Made by a program: the position numbers and the translations under genes. Under the pieces are notes generated by a model, which was not told the DNA's origin, searched no databases, and was given only the letters and a program-made list of their open reading frames with translations. 49,959 nucleotides of DNA from Sphingomonadales bacterium (GTDB taxonomy: Bacteria; Pseudomonadota; Alphaproteobacteria; Sphingomonadales; Sphingomonadaceae), in NCBI GenBank assembly GCA_014763545.1, contig JACXVD010000012.1:1-49959 (forward strand). The letters are read 5' to 3'. Shown one piece after another: positions 27,907 to 37,296 of the stretch (positions are counted from its first letter, which is position 1; every line of letters starts with the position of its first letter).

Positions 27907-27972
27907 TGCGGCGAAACGGTGACGGTTGGGAGACGGTCGCCGGGTATCCCGTTGGCGGCGACGCGTAAGCCG

Positions 27973-30144
27973 TCAGCGGCTGGTGACGACTTGCCGGTTG
28001 TCGGTGTTCGCGGCCAGATCCTCGCGCCAGAAATGCACCGGCTTGAGCTTGTGCTCCACGAACAACGCCGCTTGGTCGGTATAATGTACGTTGCCGGGGC
28101 GCGTGGTGGCCGCGCCGAAGGGCATGATCGATTGGCTGCTAACCCGCTTGCCCGGCGCCCATTCCACGAACATCACGAAACTGTCGCCATGGCGGACCGA
28201 CAGCTTGCCGTCGGCATCGTAATCCCACAGCGTGGCGGCGCGCAAAGTGTCGCTGCCGCCGTCCATCGGCAGGTCGACAGCATAGTCGCCGGGGCCCCGC
28301 CGGACGCGCAGAATATCCTCCAGCGGCGGGTCGAGCCGACCGAAATTATCCATCAGATAGGTCGTGGCGAAGGTCAGCAGCCAGCGCGGCGGGGTCAAGG
28401 CGCGCCCGTTGTAGCTGTCGCCCATCGGCTTGCGCAGCACCAGCAGCGCCAGCGCATCGGCACGGTTCTTGCCATCGGACTGGAAATCCCACTGGCCGAG
28501 CAATTGCTGCCCTTCGCGCAGCACCGGGTCGCTCGCGACATCGAGCGCGGCGATCCCGTCCAGCGTCTGCTTCACATAGTCGGTGTCTTCCCAGCCGGTG
28601 TCGTATTTGATCCGCTCCAGCGTCGGGCGGTCGATCACATTGGCCTCGCTCAGCAATTTGAACGCGCGGTAGGCGCGGTTGGTCATCTTCGTCTCGATGC
28701 CCATTTCCGCCGGGAAATCCTCCGGCCGCAGATTGTCGGTCGCGCCGGTCGCGACAAAGGGGTTGTTGTTCGAATTGAACAGCCAGCCCGATTTGGGGTT
28801 CACATACTGCGGCAGGCTGGAGAAGGGGACGAGGCTGTTCCAGATGAGGCTTGAATCATTGCCCGGAAGCACATGCCGCCAATTCGGCCCGGCCTGGCGC
28901 TGCGGGATCGCGGCATTGTAGAAATAGGCGATATTGCCCGCCGCATCGGCATAGACGAAATTGGTCGAGGGGATTTTCTGCTCGGCCAGGATCGCCTTCC
29001 ATTCGGCGAAGTCCTTCGCCTTGTTGAGCCGGTAATAGGCATCGAGCTGGTCGATCGAATCGATCCCGCCGTAACGGATGGCGAACCAGCCCTTGTCGTT
29101 GTGGATCACCGGGCCGTGCTGGCTGCGATAGACATCGCGCCGGATCGGCAGCACCAACGGGCCGAAGCGCACCGGCAGGGTGACGACCTCGTGCTCCAGC
29201 GGCAGCCACTTGCCGTCGAGCTGGTACATCCAGCGCTGGTCCGCCCCGCTCACTTCCTTGGTCACGGTAAGCTCGTAGACATCGACCATGTCGGGGTGGT
29301 TGACCGTATTGGTCCAGCCCAGCGTCTCGTTGTGGCCGAGGAAGGGGAAGGGCGATCCGGGGAAATTGGCTCCGGCGAAATGCCAGCCCTCGTCGCTTTC
29401 GACCACCATTTCGTACCATGCGACGCCGCCGCGCCAGGGCTGGTGGCTGTTCGATACCAGCCGGGTCACCCCGTCCGGATCGCGCGAGGGGGCGATGGCG
29501 AAGGCGTTGGAGCCCAGGTTCTGCGCTTCCTCCCCGGTCGGCAGCGGGGTCGGGCCGGTCGGGCGGCCCGGCTCCGGGTCGGCCTCGGTGTTCTTGACCA
29601 GCGGGCCGATCGTGTCGCCCAGCCCGAAGAAGAAGGGTTGCCGCAGGGCAAAGCCGGTCGCGACATCCTGCCCGTTGACCGGGAAGAGATTGCCCAGCTT
29701 CACCTCGCGCGGGTGATCGGCAGCATAATCGTTGAGACCGGTGGCATAGGCATCGAGCAGCCCGCGGACATCCGCCGGGAGCGCGGCATAATGGCGCTCG
29801 ACCGTCTCACGCGCGCCCAGCAGGTGCAGCGCGTAATCGAATGCGGCGCCGTCTTCGCCTGCGATCGCGCCGTACCGCCCGCGGGTCATCGCGATCACAT
29901 CCTGCAGGGTGGAGAAATCGTCCTGCGAATGGGCGATGGCCACGCCGTAAGCCACATCGACGTCCCGCTTGCCATGGATATGCGGCACGCCCCATTCGTC
30001 GCGGATGATTTCGGCGGTGTAGCGCGCCTTGGGCGGCGGCGCGCTTGTTTCGGCGAAGGTGGGTTCCCATGCCATCAGCGCAATCGTCACCACGCCGACC
30101 AGCGCCAGCAGGGCGAGGCCCAGCCACACCGCGAATTTCCGCAT
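27973..30144 (-). CDS. Penicillin acylase family Ntn hydrolase (acylase/AHL or acylated-peptide amidase)
   Basis: A 723-residue penicillin-acylase family protein, made as a precursor that cleaves itself to alpha and beta chains. Self-cleavage would occur at Gly211-Ser212 (NLGSNAFAIAPSRD), making Ser212 the N-terminal nucleophile; the SNA and SNSHQPW segments match PvdQ-like acylases. An N-terminal hydrophobic signal-anchor (about 7-25) sends it to the periplasm. Members remove acyl chains from beta-lactams, acyl-homoserine lactones, aculeacin or acylated siderophores. It lies directly upstream of a TonB receptor on the same strand with a 207-base gap. The exact substrate is unknown. Confidence 0.92.
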   Translation of the reverse strand: MRKFAVWLGLALLALVGVVTIALMAWEPTFAETSAPPPKARYTAEIIRDEWGVPHIHGKRDVDVAYGVAIAHSQDDFSTLQDVIAMTRGRYGAIAGEDGAAFDYALHLLGARETVERHYAALPADVRGLLDAYATGLNDYAADHPREVKLGNLFPVNGQDVATGFALRQPFFFGLGDTIGPLVKNTEADPEPGRPTGPTPLPTGEEAQNLGSNAFAIAPSRDPDGVTRLVSNSHQPWRGGVAWYEMVVESDEGWHFAGANFPGSPFPFLGHNETLGWTNTVNHPDMVDVYELTVTKEVSGADQRWMYQLDGKWLPLEHEVVTLPVRFGPLVLPIRRDVYRSQHGPVIHNDKGWFAIRYGGIDSIDQLDAYYRLNKAKDFAEWKAILAEQKIPSTNFVYADAAGNIAYFYNAAIPQRQAGPNWRHVLPGNDSSLIWNSLVPFSSLPQYVNPKSGWLFNSNNNPFVATGATDNLRPEDFPAEMGIETKMTNRAYRAFKLLSEANVIDRPTLERIKYDTGWEDTDYVKQTLDGIAALDVASDPVLREGQQLLGQWDFQSDGKNRADALALLVLRKPMGDSYNGRALTPPRWLLTFATTYLMDNFGRLDPPLEDILRVRRGPGDYAVDLPMDGGSDTLRAATLWDYDADGKLSVRHGDSFVMFVEWAPGKRVSSQSIMPFGAATTRPGNVHYTDQAALFVEHKLKPVHFWREDLAANTDNRQVVTSR

Positions 30145-30381
30145 GAACCTGTCCTCTCCCGCCTGCGATCCGGCCTTTACCCGGCGCCGGTGCCATTCCT
30201 ACATGGCTTGCCGGCACAGGCAAGGCCGGTCCCGCATTGCAACTGTTTGTGGCATCTCGACTGTGTCGTCGCCGCGGGCTCGAGGGGCGGGTTGGAGCGA
30301 AAATTTGGGCCGCGCCATTGTCAGGCGAATGCGGTGACCCACATAGTGGTGTAACACACCTCGAAATTTTTCAATCCGGCC

Positions 30382-30409
30382 CTTGTGTTGCATATATACA
30401 ACACCATAT
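30382..30409 (+). promoter_or_regulatory. Probable RpoH (sigma-32) promoter of clpB with an overlapping dyad
   Basis: CTTG (30382-30385) and CCATAT (30404-30409) are separated by 18 bases, close to the alphaproteobacterial RpoH pattern CTTG-N17/18-CYTATNT. Between them, GTGTTG (30385-30390) and CAACAC (30399-30404) form a perfect 6-bp inverted repeat with an 8-base spacer. It ends about 28 bases before the clpB ATG. The 292-base gap to the acylase gene also contains GGTGT-AAC-ACACC upstream. Confidence 0.6.
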
Positions 30410-30436
30410 TCAGCGCAAGAAAGTGAGGGAATTCGC

Positions 30437-33013
30437 ATGAATCTCGAAAAATTCACTGATCGCGCCAAGGGCTTTTTGCAGAGCGCGCAGACGGTTGCGA
30501 TCCGCATGAACCACCAGCGGATTTCGCCCGGGCATATCCTCAAGGCGCTGCTCGAAGACAGCGAAGGCATGGCCGCGCAGCTGATCCAGCGCGCAGGCGG
30601 CAATGCCGGGGTGGCGATTACCGAAGTCGACAATGCGCTGGCCAAGATCCCGGCGGTGTCGGGCGGTGGCGCGCAGGCGACGCCGGGGCTCGACAATGAT
30701 TCGGTGCGCCTGCTCGACCAGGCGGAAAAGCTGGCGGCCAAGGCAGGCGACAGTTTCGTGCCGGTGCAGCGCCTGCTGCAGGCGATTGCGCTGTCCGATG
30801 GATCGGCGGGCAAGGCCCTGAAAAGCGCCAATGTCGATGCCAAGTCGCTCGAAGCGGCGATCCAGGATGTTACCGGCGGCCGCACTGCGGACAGCGCCGG
30901 GGCCGAGCAAAGCTATGACGCGATGAAGAAATATGCCCGCGACCTGACGCAGGCCGCGCGCGACGGCAAGCTCGACCCGGTGATCGGTCGTGACGAGGAG
31001 ATCCGCCGTACGGTGCAGATCCTTGCCCGGCGGACCAAGAACAACCCCGCGCTGATCGGCGAGCCCGGCACCGGCAAGACCGCCATCGCCGAAGGGTTGG
31101 CGCTGCGCATCGCCAATGGCGACGTGCCCGACAGCCTCAAGGGCCGCACGCTGATGGCGCTCGACATGGGCGCGCTGATCGCGGGCGCGAAGTATCGCGG
31201 CGAATTCGAGGAACGGCTGAAGGCCGTGCTCGACGAGGTGAAGGGCGCCGAAGGCCAGATCATCCTGTTCATCGACGAGATGCACACGCTGATCGGCGCG
31301 GGTGCGAGCGAGGGCAGCATGGATGCGTCCAACCTGCTCAAGCCTGCGCTGGCGCGCGGCGAGCTGCATTGCATCGGGGCGACCACGCTCGACGAATACC
31401 AGAAATATGTCGAGAAGGACCCCGCGCTGCAGCGGCGGTTCCAGCCGGTGTTCATCGACGAACCGACGGTGGAAGACACGATCTCCATCCTGCGCGGGAT
31501 CAAGGACAAATACGAGCTGCACCACGGCGTGCGCATCACCGATGGCGCGATCGTGGCAGCGGCCACGCTGTCCAACCGTTACATCACCAACCGCTTCCTG
31601 CCCGACAAGGCGATCGATTTGATGGATGAGGCGGCCAGCCGCATCCGCATGGAAGTGGAAAGCAAGCCCGAGGAAATCGAGGGGCTCGACCGGCGGATCA
31701 TCCAGCTCAAGATCGAGGAAACCGCGCTCGAGAAGGAAAACGACCAGGCATCCAAGGATCGCCTCGCCGCGCTGCGCGAGGAGCTGGCCAATCTCGAACA
31801 GCAGAGTTCCGAGCTGACCACCCGCTGGCAGAACGAGCGCGACAAGATCCATGCCGAGGCGCGGATCAAGGAAGAGCTCGACGCCGCGCGGATCGAGCTG
31901 GATCAGGCCCAGCGGGCCGGCGACCTCGCGAAGGCGGGCGAGCTGTCCTACGGCAAGATTCCGCAACTCGAAAAGCAGCTGGCCGAAGCCGAAGGGCAGA
32001 CCTCCAACGCACTGCTGCGCGAGGAAGTGACCGAGGACGATATCGCCTCGGTTGTCTCCAAGTGGACCGGCGTGCCGGTCGACAGGATGATGGAAGGCGA
32101 GCGCGAGAAGCTCCTCAAGATGGAGGAAGTTCTCGGCAAGCGGGTCATCGGCCAGGCGCAGGCGGTTGCTGCTGTCTCGAAGGCGGTGCGCCGCGCGCGG
32201 GCCGGCTTGCAGGACCCCAACCGGCCGCTCGGCAGCTTCCTGTTCCTCGGCCCGACCGGTGTCGGCAAGACCGAACTGACCAAGGCGCTGGCCGAATTCC
32301 TGTTCGACGACGACCAGGCGATGGTGCGCATCGACATGAGCGAATTCATGGAGAAGCACGCGGTCGCCCGGCTGATCGGCGCGCCTCCGGGCTATGTCGG
32401 TTACGAGGAAGGCGGCGTGCTGACCGAGGCGGTGCGGCGGCGGCCCTATCAGGTCGTGCTGTTCGACGAGGTCGAGAAGGCGCATGGCGACGTGTTCAAC
32501 GTGCTGCTGCAGGTGCTCGATGATGGCCGCCTGACCGACGGGCAGGGGCGCGTGGTCGACTTCACCAACACGCTGATCATCCTCACCAGCAATCTCGGCA
32601 GCCAGTATCTCGCCAATTTGGACGACGGGCAGGATGTCGAAAGCGTCGAACCGCAGGTGATGGATGTGGTGCGCGGGCATTTCCGCCCCGAATTCCTCAA
32701 CCGGCTGGACGAGATCGTGCTGTTCCATCGGCTGGGCCAGGAACACATGGCGCCGATCGTCGATATCCAGGTGGCGCGGGTGCAGAAGCTGCTGAAGGAC
32801 CGCAAGATCGTGCTCGACCTGACAGAGGCCGCGCGCAAATGGCTCGGCCGGGTGGGTTACGATCCGGTCTATGGCGCCCGCCCGCTCAAGCGCGCTGTGC
32901 AGCGTTACCTGCAGGATCCGCTGGCGGAAAAGCTGCTCGCCGGCGAAATCCCCGATGGCACCACGGTGCATATCGACGAAGGCGACGGGGCGTTGGATAT
33001 CCGCGTGAGCTGA
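30437..33013 (+). CDS. clpB: ATP-dependent disaggregase ClpB
   Basis: An 858-residue Hsp100 disaggregase that, with DnaK, resolves protein aggregates. It has the N-terminal ClpN domain ([13 protein letters not shown] onward) and AAA+ module 1 with Walker A GEPGTGKT at 208-215 and FIDEMH. A coiled-coil middle domain (about 400-520) follows, then AAA+ module 2 with Walker A GPTGVGKT at 605-612, [10 protein letters not shown] and a GYEEGG pore loop. Length is normal for ClpB. I chose the ATG with GTGAGGGA upstream; the longer upstream frame reads over the promoter. A strong terminator follows. Confidence 0.97.
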   Translation: MNLEKFTDRAKGFLQSAQTVAIRMNHQRISPGHILKALLEDSEGMAAQLIQRAGGNAGVAITEVDNALAKIPAVSGGGAQATPGLDNDSVRLLDQAEKLAAKAGDSFVPVQRLLQAIALSDGSAGKALKSANVDAKSLEAAIQDVTGGRTADSAGAEQSYDAMKKYARDLTQAARDGKLDPVIGRDEEIRRTVQILARRTKNNPALIGEPGTGKTAIAEGLALRIANGDVPDSLKGRTLMALDMGALIAGAKYRGEFEERLKAVLDEVKGAEGQIILFIDEMHTLIGAGASEGSMDASNLLKPALARGELHCIGATTLDEYQKYVEKDPALQRRFQPVFIDEPTVEDTISILRGIKDKYELHHGVRITDGAIVAAATLSNRYITNRFLPDKAIDLMDEAASRIRMEVESKPEEIEGLDRRIIQLKIEETALEKENDQASKDRLAALREELANLEQQSSELTTRWQNERDKIHAEARIKEELDAARIELDQAQRAGDLAKAGELSYGKIPQLEKQLAEAEGQTSNALLREEVTEDDIASVVSKWTGVPVDRMMEGEREKLLKMEEVLGKRVIGQAQAVAAVSKAVRRARAGLQDPNRPLGSFLFLGPTGVGKTELTKALAEFLFDDDQAMVRIDMSEFMEKHAVARLIGAPPGYVGYEEGGVLTEAVRRRPYQVVLFDEVEKAHGDVFNVLLQVLDDGRLTDGQGRVVDFTNTLIILTSNLGSQYLANLDDGQDVESVEPQVMDVVRGHFRPEFLNRLDEIVLFHRLGQEHMAPIVDIQVARVQKLLKDRKIVLDLTEAARKWLGRVGYDPVYGARPLKRAVQRYLQDPLAEKLLAGEIPDGTTVHIDEGDGALDIRVS

Positions 33014-33046
33014 CGCGCGCACCCGTCGCCGACCGGCAAAAGGAAA

Positions 33047-33081
33047 GGGCCCCGGGGCGATCTGCCCCGGGGCCCTTTTTT
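33047..33081 (+). terminator. Strong intrinsic terminator after clpB
   Basis: A 12-bp perfect stem GGGCCCCGGGGC / GCCCCGGGGCCC with a GATCT loop is followed by six T. The reverse strand has CCTTTCC, so it may also stop transcription of the convergent receptor, whose stop lies 40 bases away. Confidence 0.92.
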
Positions 33082-33120
33082 CATCCCGCCGCCACCGGAA
33101 TGGCAGCGGGATCGATCAGA

Positions 33121-36100
33121 CTACATGTCGATGCGGAAGCCCGCATAGAAGTAGCGACCAAAGGTGTCGTAGGGATCGCCACCCGCAACGCCCAGCTGCC
33201 CGAAGGGCGGCTTCTTGTCGAAGATGTTGTCGACGCCAACGTAGAAGTTGAACTTCCCGCCTTCGACTTCCCAGTTCAACCGCACGTTGTGATAGCTCAC
33301 GGCGCTGAAGAACGGATCTTCGTACTGGTCGTTGTTCGCCGGATCCAACGTGGTCAGCTCACCCGGGGTGCAGGTGTTGCCAGTGTAGCCGGTGACCCCC
33401 GAAGCGGGGCAGCGCCCGATATAGGAGTTCTGGTTTTCATAGGCGCTCTTGGTCATCGGGCCAAGGTACCGCATCGACCAGGTCACATCGAGCGCACCGA
33501 AATCGTAGTTCAGGTTCACCGATGCGGCCCAGTTCGGGTCGCCCAGTTCGCTGCGCTGACGGTTCGGCAGATCGGGATCGGTCGGGCTCAGATAGTTGTC
33601 CAGACGCAGGAGGCGGGTCGCAATTGCACGGAAGCGCAGCTTGTTACCGTTGTCGAACGTGTGGTTGTACTGAACGTCGAAGTCGATGCCCTTGGTCTTC
33701 TGCTTGGCGAAGTTCACACCGCCCGAGATGGCCGCCGGATAGACGAACAGCCCGGTCGTCGGGTCACGATTGACCGTCGCGCAGTACGAGTTGTTGATCC
33801 CGTTGGGGTCGCTGTAGCACTGGTTGATGATCGCCTGCGGCAGCAGCGAGGAGATCAGGTTGGTCACCTCGATGTTGTAATAGTCGACGGTGAAGTTCAG
33901 GCCCGGAATGAAACGCGGTTCGATGACCACGCCCAGCGTAAGGCTCTTGCCCTTTTCCTCGATCAGGGTCGGGTTGCCACCCGAAAGGTAGCCGGTCGAG
34001 GAAGTGCGTGCCGTACAGTTGGTGTACGGATCGCCAAGAGCAACCGGGAACGAAGTGCCGGCACACGCCGCGACGAGCGCTGCGTTAGCCACCGTCGGGA
34101 CACCGGCCGCGGCGCAGTTCGCGGCGCGGTTCGGATCGTTGTTGATCGCACCGGTCTGCACGTCGCAGGGGTCGCCAATGAAGGCGAAGTTCTGCGATTG
34201 CGGCGAGTAGAGATCGCTCTGCGTCGGCGCACGGACGGAAGTCGCGTAGGCCGCACGGAAGCGAATGTCTGGGATCGGAGCGTAGACACCCTGAACGTTA
34301 TACGCCCAGACCGTACCGGTCGCGGTGTTGTAGTCCGAGACGCGGACAGCAGCCCCGACCGACAGTTCCTCTGCGAGCGGCATGTTGGCCAGAAGCGGCA
34401 CGTTCACTTCGCCGAACGCTTCCTTGACCGTCAGCTTGGGCGGCGTGAACGGCTGGATCGCGTTGAGGAAGGTCGCACCGCTGGCAGTCAACGGATCGAA
34501 CGCGCTGTAGGCGGTTTCCGAACGATATTCGGCACCCAGAGCGAAGGCGATCGGGCCGCCCGGAAGTTCGAACAGCTGCGAGAGGTCGCCGCTGATCGAG
34601 AAGAGCGCATCGAATTCCTCCGCCTTTTCGTCACGATAGCCAGTGACATTCGAGAAGGCGAGAGCTTCGGGGCTCGGCTGCCCGAAACCGAACAGGTTGA
34701 TCGGATAGCAGTCCGGACGGGTGTTGGTGGTGGCGTTGACCGCGCAGATCACCTTCTGGCCCGAGCTGTTCAGCACATAGTTGCTGCCAGTAAACGTCGC
34801 CGGCGCAAGGATTGCGTCGGTCGCCAGGGTGAAGCCGTCGAAGTCGGTGCCGTCCTGAGTGTAGAGCAGCAGGTTGTTAAGCGAATCCTGATGCGATTCG
34901 AACCGCCCGTAGTTGAGCGAGAGTTCGTAGGTCCAGTCTTCGTTGAACGTGCCTTCGACGCCACCGACGATGCGGTACGTCTTGCGGGTGTGGTATTCGC
35001 CGCGACCGCCGAAGTCGATGTTGAAGCGCGACAGCGGGATACGGCTCGTCGGCGTGGCGCACAGGCCATAGCTTTGCAGCGTGGCGAGCGCCTGGCTGGT
35101 GAGGAAGCCGTTGTTGCAACGCAGCGGCTGCGAACCGAAGAACGAGTCCGGACCACCGGAGAAGAAGCTCGGCTGACCTTCCTGAATCGCGTTGATGTGG
35201 ACGTATTTCGCCTCGATGAAGGGGCGGAACGCGTCACTCACATCGAAATGCGCCAGCAGGTTGATGGTGTAGCGTTCCAGGCCGGCAGCAAGCTGACCGG
35301 TGTTACGCAGCGTGGAGCCGTTGCCGCCGATTACGTTGCCCGAGAAGGGCAGGTACTGGTCGGGAACGTCGACGAACAGGTTGCCGGCCGGATCGAAGCG
35401 CAGGTACCGGCCCTGGCCGAGACCGCCAATGGTGCCGCCATCCGAAATCGAACCATTGCGCACACCGCAGATCGGTTCGAGGTCGGTGATGCCGTCGGTG
35501 CCGTACGGGCCTTCGTCGCCCTGGCTGTCGTTGACAACGTTATACTGGCAGCGGCCGCTATAGGCACCCGTCAGGTAGTCGCGGTCACGGTAATACAGCG
35601 GGTCGGTCTTCGCATATTCGGCTGCGATGGCGATGTTGCCACGACCGTCGGCGAAGTTCTTGCCCCAGGTGCCGGAGATGAAGCGGGTCGCACGGTCGCC
35701 GCGCGAGGAGATGCCCGCCTGGCCCTTGATCGAGAGACCTTCGTAGTCGCGCTTGAGCACGAAGTTCACGACACCGGCGACGGCGTCCGAACCGTAAATG
35801 GCGGAGTTACCGCCGGTCACGACATCGACGCGTTCGAGCAGGTCGACCGGGATCGTGTTGACGTCGACGATGTAATCGCCCGGCAGCGCGGTGATGTGGC
35901 GCTTGCCGTTGACCAGAACCAGCGTGCGGCTGATGCCGAGACCGCGAAGGTCGAGCAGGTTCAGGCCGGCGGTGCCGATGAAGCGGGTCGAGTTGCCCTG
36001 GCTGAAGGTGGTGCGCAGCGACGGCAGGTCGTTGAGCGCGTCACCCAGCGAGATGTCGCCCTGGTCGGTGAGTTCTGCGGGGGTGACCGAGGTCAGCGGA

Positions 36101-36312
36101 ACAGGCGAAGCCAGCGTCGGGCGCTGGATGCGGGTGCCAGTAACGATGATCGAAGGTTCAGCCGGCTTTTCGGCCTTCGTTTCGTCTGCTGCAGCTTCAT
36201 CGTCCTGAGCCAGCGCCGGCGTCGAAAACGCGGCAAGGCTGAATGCTGCGACGCAGGCGCCGGTAAACAGGCGCGCCTTGCTGCGATGCGCAGTGGCGTA
36301 AGTAGTCTTCAT
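33121..36312 (-). CDS. Large TonB-dependent receptor (1063 residues)
   Basis: A large outer membrane receptor with a signal peptide (cleavage after PALA, about residue 35). The plug domain begins IIVTGTRIQRPTLASPVPL, then NDLPSLRTTFSQ, LDLRGLGISRTLVLVNGKR and GGNSAIYGSDAVAGVVNFV. The barrel has long cysteine-containing extracellular loops. The last residues YFYAGFRIDM end in Met instead of the usual Phe. AGGGGGAC lies 9-10 bases before ATG. It shares promoter and leader features with the other large receptor at 41302. The substrate is unknown. The nearest upstream co-directional gene is a small secreted protein 242 bases away. Confidence 0.93.
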   Translation of the reverse strand: MKTTYATAHRSKARLFTGACVAAFSLAAFSTPALAQDDEAAADETKAEKPAEPSIIVTGTRIQRPTLASPVPLTSVTPAELTDQGDISLGDALNDLPSLRTTFSQGNSTRFIGTAGLNLLDLRGLGISRTLVLVNGKRHITALPGDYIVDVNTIPVDLLERVDVVTGGNSAIYGSDAVAGVVNFVLKRDYEGLSIKGQAGISSRGDRATRFISGTWGKNFADGRGNIAIAAEYAKTDPLYYRDRDYLTGAYSGRCQYNVVNDSQGDEGPYGTDGITDLEPICGVRNGSISDGGTIGGLGQGRYLRFDPAGNLFVDVPDQYLPFSGNVIGGNGSTLRNTGQLAAGLERYTINLLAHFDVSDAFRPFIEAKYVHINAIQEGQPSFFSGGPDSFFGSQPLRCNNGFLTSQALATLQSYGLCATPTSRIPLSRFNIDFGGRGEYHTRKTYRIVGGVEGTFNEDWTYELSLNYGRFESHQDSLNNLLLYTQDGTDFDGFTLATDAILAPATFTGSNYVLNSSGQKVICAVNATTNTRPDCYPINLFGFGQPSPEALAFSNVTGYRDEKAEEFDALFSISGDLSQLFELPGGPIAFALGAEYRSETAYSAFDPLTASGATFLNAIQPFTPPKLTVKEAFGEVNVPLLANMPLAEELSVGAAVRVSDYNTATGTVWAYNVQGVYAPIPDIRFRAAYATSVRAPTQSDLYSPQSQNFAFIGDPCDVQTGAINNDPNRAANCAAAGVPTVANAALVAACAGTSFPVALGDPYTNCTARTSSTGYLSGGNPTLIEEKGKSLTLGVVIEPRFIPGLNFTVDYYNIEVTNLISSLLPQAIINQCYSDPNGINNSYCATVNRDPTTGLFVYPAAISGGVNFAKQKTKGIDFDVQYNHTFDNGNKLRFRAIATRLLRLDNYLSPTDPDLPNRQRSELGDPNWAASVNLNYDFGALDVTWSMRYLGPMTKSAYENQNSYIGRCPASGVTGYTGNTCTPGELTTLDPANNDQYEDPFFSAVSYHNVRLNWEVEGGKFNFYVGVDNIFDKKPPFGQLGVAGGDPYDTFGRYFYAGFRIDM

Positions 36313-36320
36313 GGTAATTC

Positions 36321-36495
36321 AGTCCCCCTAACGGATCGTCGGACGCAGCCGACGAGGATGACAGAAGCGATCTTCGGCAAGCAGGAAACCCCCTGCATGC
36401 AGATGTCTGAGGGATGAACGACGGATCGGATGGTCGCAAATGAAAACAAAGGCGGAGCGCCAGTTCCGCATGGATTGTTGCGACTTTGCAACGTT
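36321..36495 (-). promoter_or_regulatory. Promoter and structured leader of the receptor at 33121
   Basis: Reading on the minus strand: GTTGCAAA (36494-36487), CGGAAC, then TGTTTTCATTTGCGAC (36448-36433), and CATCCC (36416-36411) exactly 17 bases after TTGCGA. Two hairpins follow: GCAGG/CCTGC at 36381-36396, and a 6-bp stem CGTCGG/CCGACG with a six-base loop at 36337-36354. The latter sits directly before ATCC and the Shine-Dalgarno AGGGGGAC. All these elements recur upstream of the receptor at 44388 at nearly equal distances from ATG. A GGAAC with GTTTTC 15 bases on could be read as an ECF-sigma-like promoter, but the spacing is one short. Confidence 0.5.
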
Positions 36496-36554
36496 GTGGG
36501 GTGAATGCTGTCGATTCGGCCCGATTCGGGGCTCGAGAGCTGGCGGCTGACGCT

Positions 36555-37118
36555 TCAGCCGATGCGCTTGCCGCGCACGCCGCCCTGACCGTTGATCCGG
36601 ATGAAGTAGCTGCCGAGGGCCGCCTTACGCAATTCGAGCGACTGGCCAACTCGCGGGGTCATCAGTCTGCGGGGCGTTTCGGCAAGTTCCCACACTGCGC
36701 CTTCGGCGGTAGTCAGAATCCAGTTGCCATCACGACCCGAGCGAACGCTGGCGATGGTCGTGACGAGAACCTCGTCCACTTCATCGACAGTTTCACCCGC
36801 CTTATCCTTGCCGCCACCAAAGATGCCGAAATCGGGCAGCGAGAAGCCAAACAGCTTGCGCTTGGCATCGCGCACCTGCGCGCGGTCGACCATCTGCAGC
36901 TCGCCTTGCTCCGTCGCCGCGACCATGTCGCCAACCGCCTTGTCATAGCAGGCAAGGCGCTGGTTGGGTTCGGTAATCGGCTGGCAGGCGCGCACCGCTT
37001 CGAGATAAGCGTTTTCGGCAGGGTCTGCATCTTTGGCCGCAACGACTGTGGGCAGGCCCATATCAAGGCTGAACAGCAGGCAGATTGCGGCAGATGTGAG
37101 TCGGGGCAATGCGTGCAT
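36555..37118 (-). CDS. Secreted small protein with CYDKA motif, function unknown
   Basis: A 187-residue protein with a signal peptide (residues 1-27, cleavage near VVAAKDAD). The mature part has two cysteines in YLEAVRACQPITEPNQRLACYDKAVGD, a pattern common in sphingomonad hypothetical proteins. An acidic middle (ETVDEVDEVLV) follows, then a beta-rich C-terminal half (GNWILTTAEGAVWELAETPRRL, LGSYFIRING). I chose the Met before HALPRLTSA because GGAGA lies upstream. It diverges from the 96-residue secreted protein gene across an operator-like palindrome pair. Role unknown. Confidence 0.8.
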   Translation of the reverse strand: MHALPRLTSAAICLLFSLDMGLPTVVAAKDADPAENAYLEAVRACQPITEPNQRLACYDKAVGDMVAATEQGELQMVDRAQVRDAKRKLFGFSLPDFGIFGGGKDKAGETVDEVDEVLVTTIASVRSGRDGNWILTTAEGAVWELAETPRRLMTPRVGQSLELRKAALGSYFIRINGQGGVRGKRIG

Positions 37119-37197
37119 GTCTTGTCTCCGTGCCGGCGGGCAATTGGTCGGTCGCAAGACTGGCACAAGCCAGCGTGATAGCCAACCGGCCTCGCGA

Positions 37198-37224
37198 TGT
37201 ACCGGTACTTGGGTGTACCGGTAC
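37198..37224. promoter_or_regulatory. Twin palindromic sites TGTACCGGTAC, candidate operator
   Basis: Two copies of the self-complementary GTACCGGTAC (37199-37208 and 37215-37224), each preceded by T, start 16 bases apart. They lie in the 178-base gap between two divergent secreted-protein genes. The form (even-length palindrome with central CG) is like LacI-family sites. A close variant, TGTACCTGTACA, lies at 44523-44534 in the promoter of the other receptor. No regulator gene is adjacent. Confidence 0.5.
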
Positions 37225-37296
37225 CCTACTCGATCGTTGACGATGACCGCACGCAGTGGCAGTCAATTTCTTTTGAAACCGCTGATCGGAATTGAA

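Noticed and set aside
32839-36417. A 1192-residue plus-strand open frame opposite the receptor at 33121
   Set aside because: The receptor on the minus strand has a signal peptide, plug motifs and a Shine-Dalgarno. The plus frame starts inside clpB, runs through the terminator and lacks any domain.
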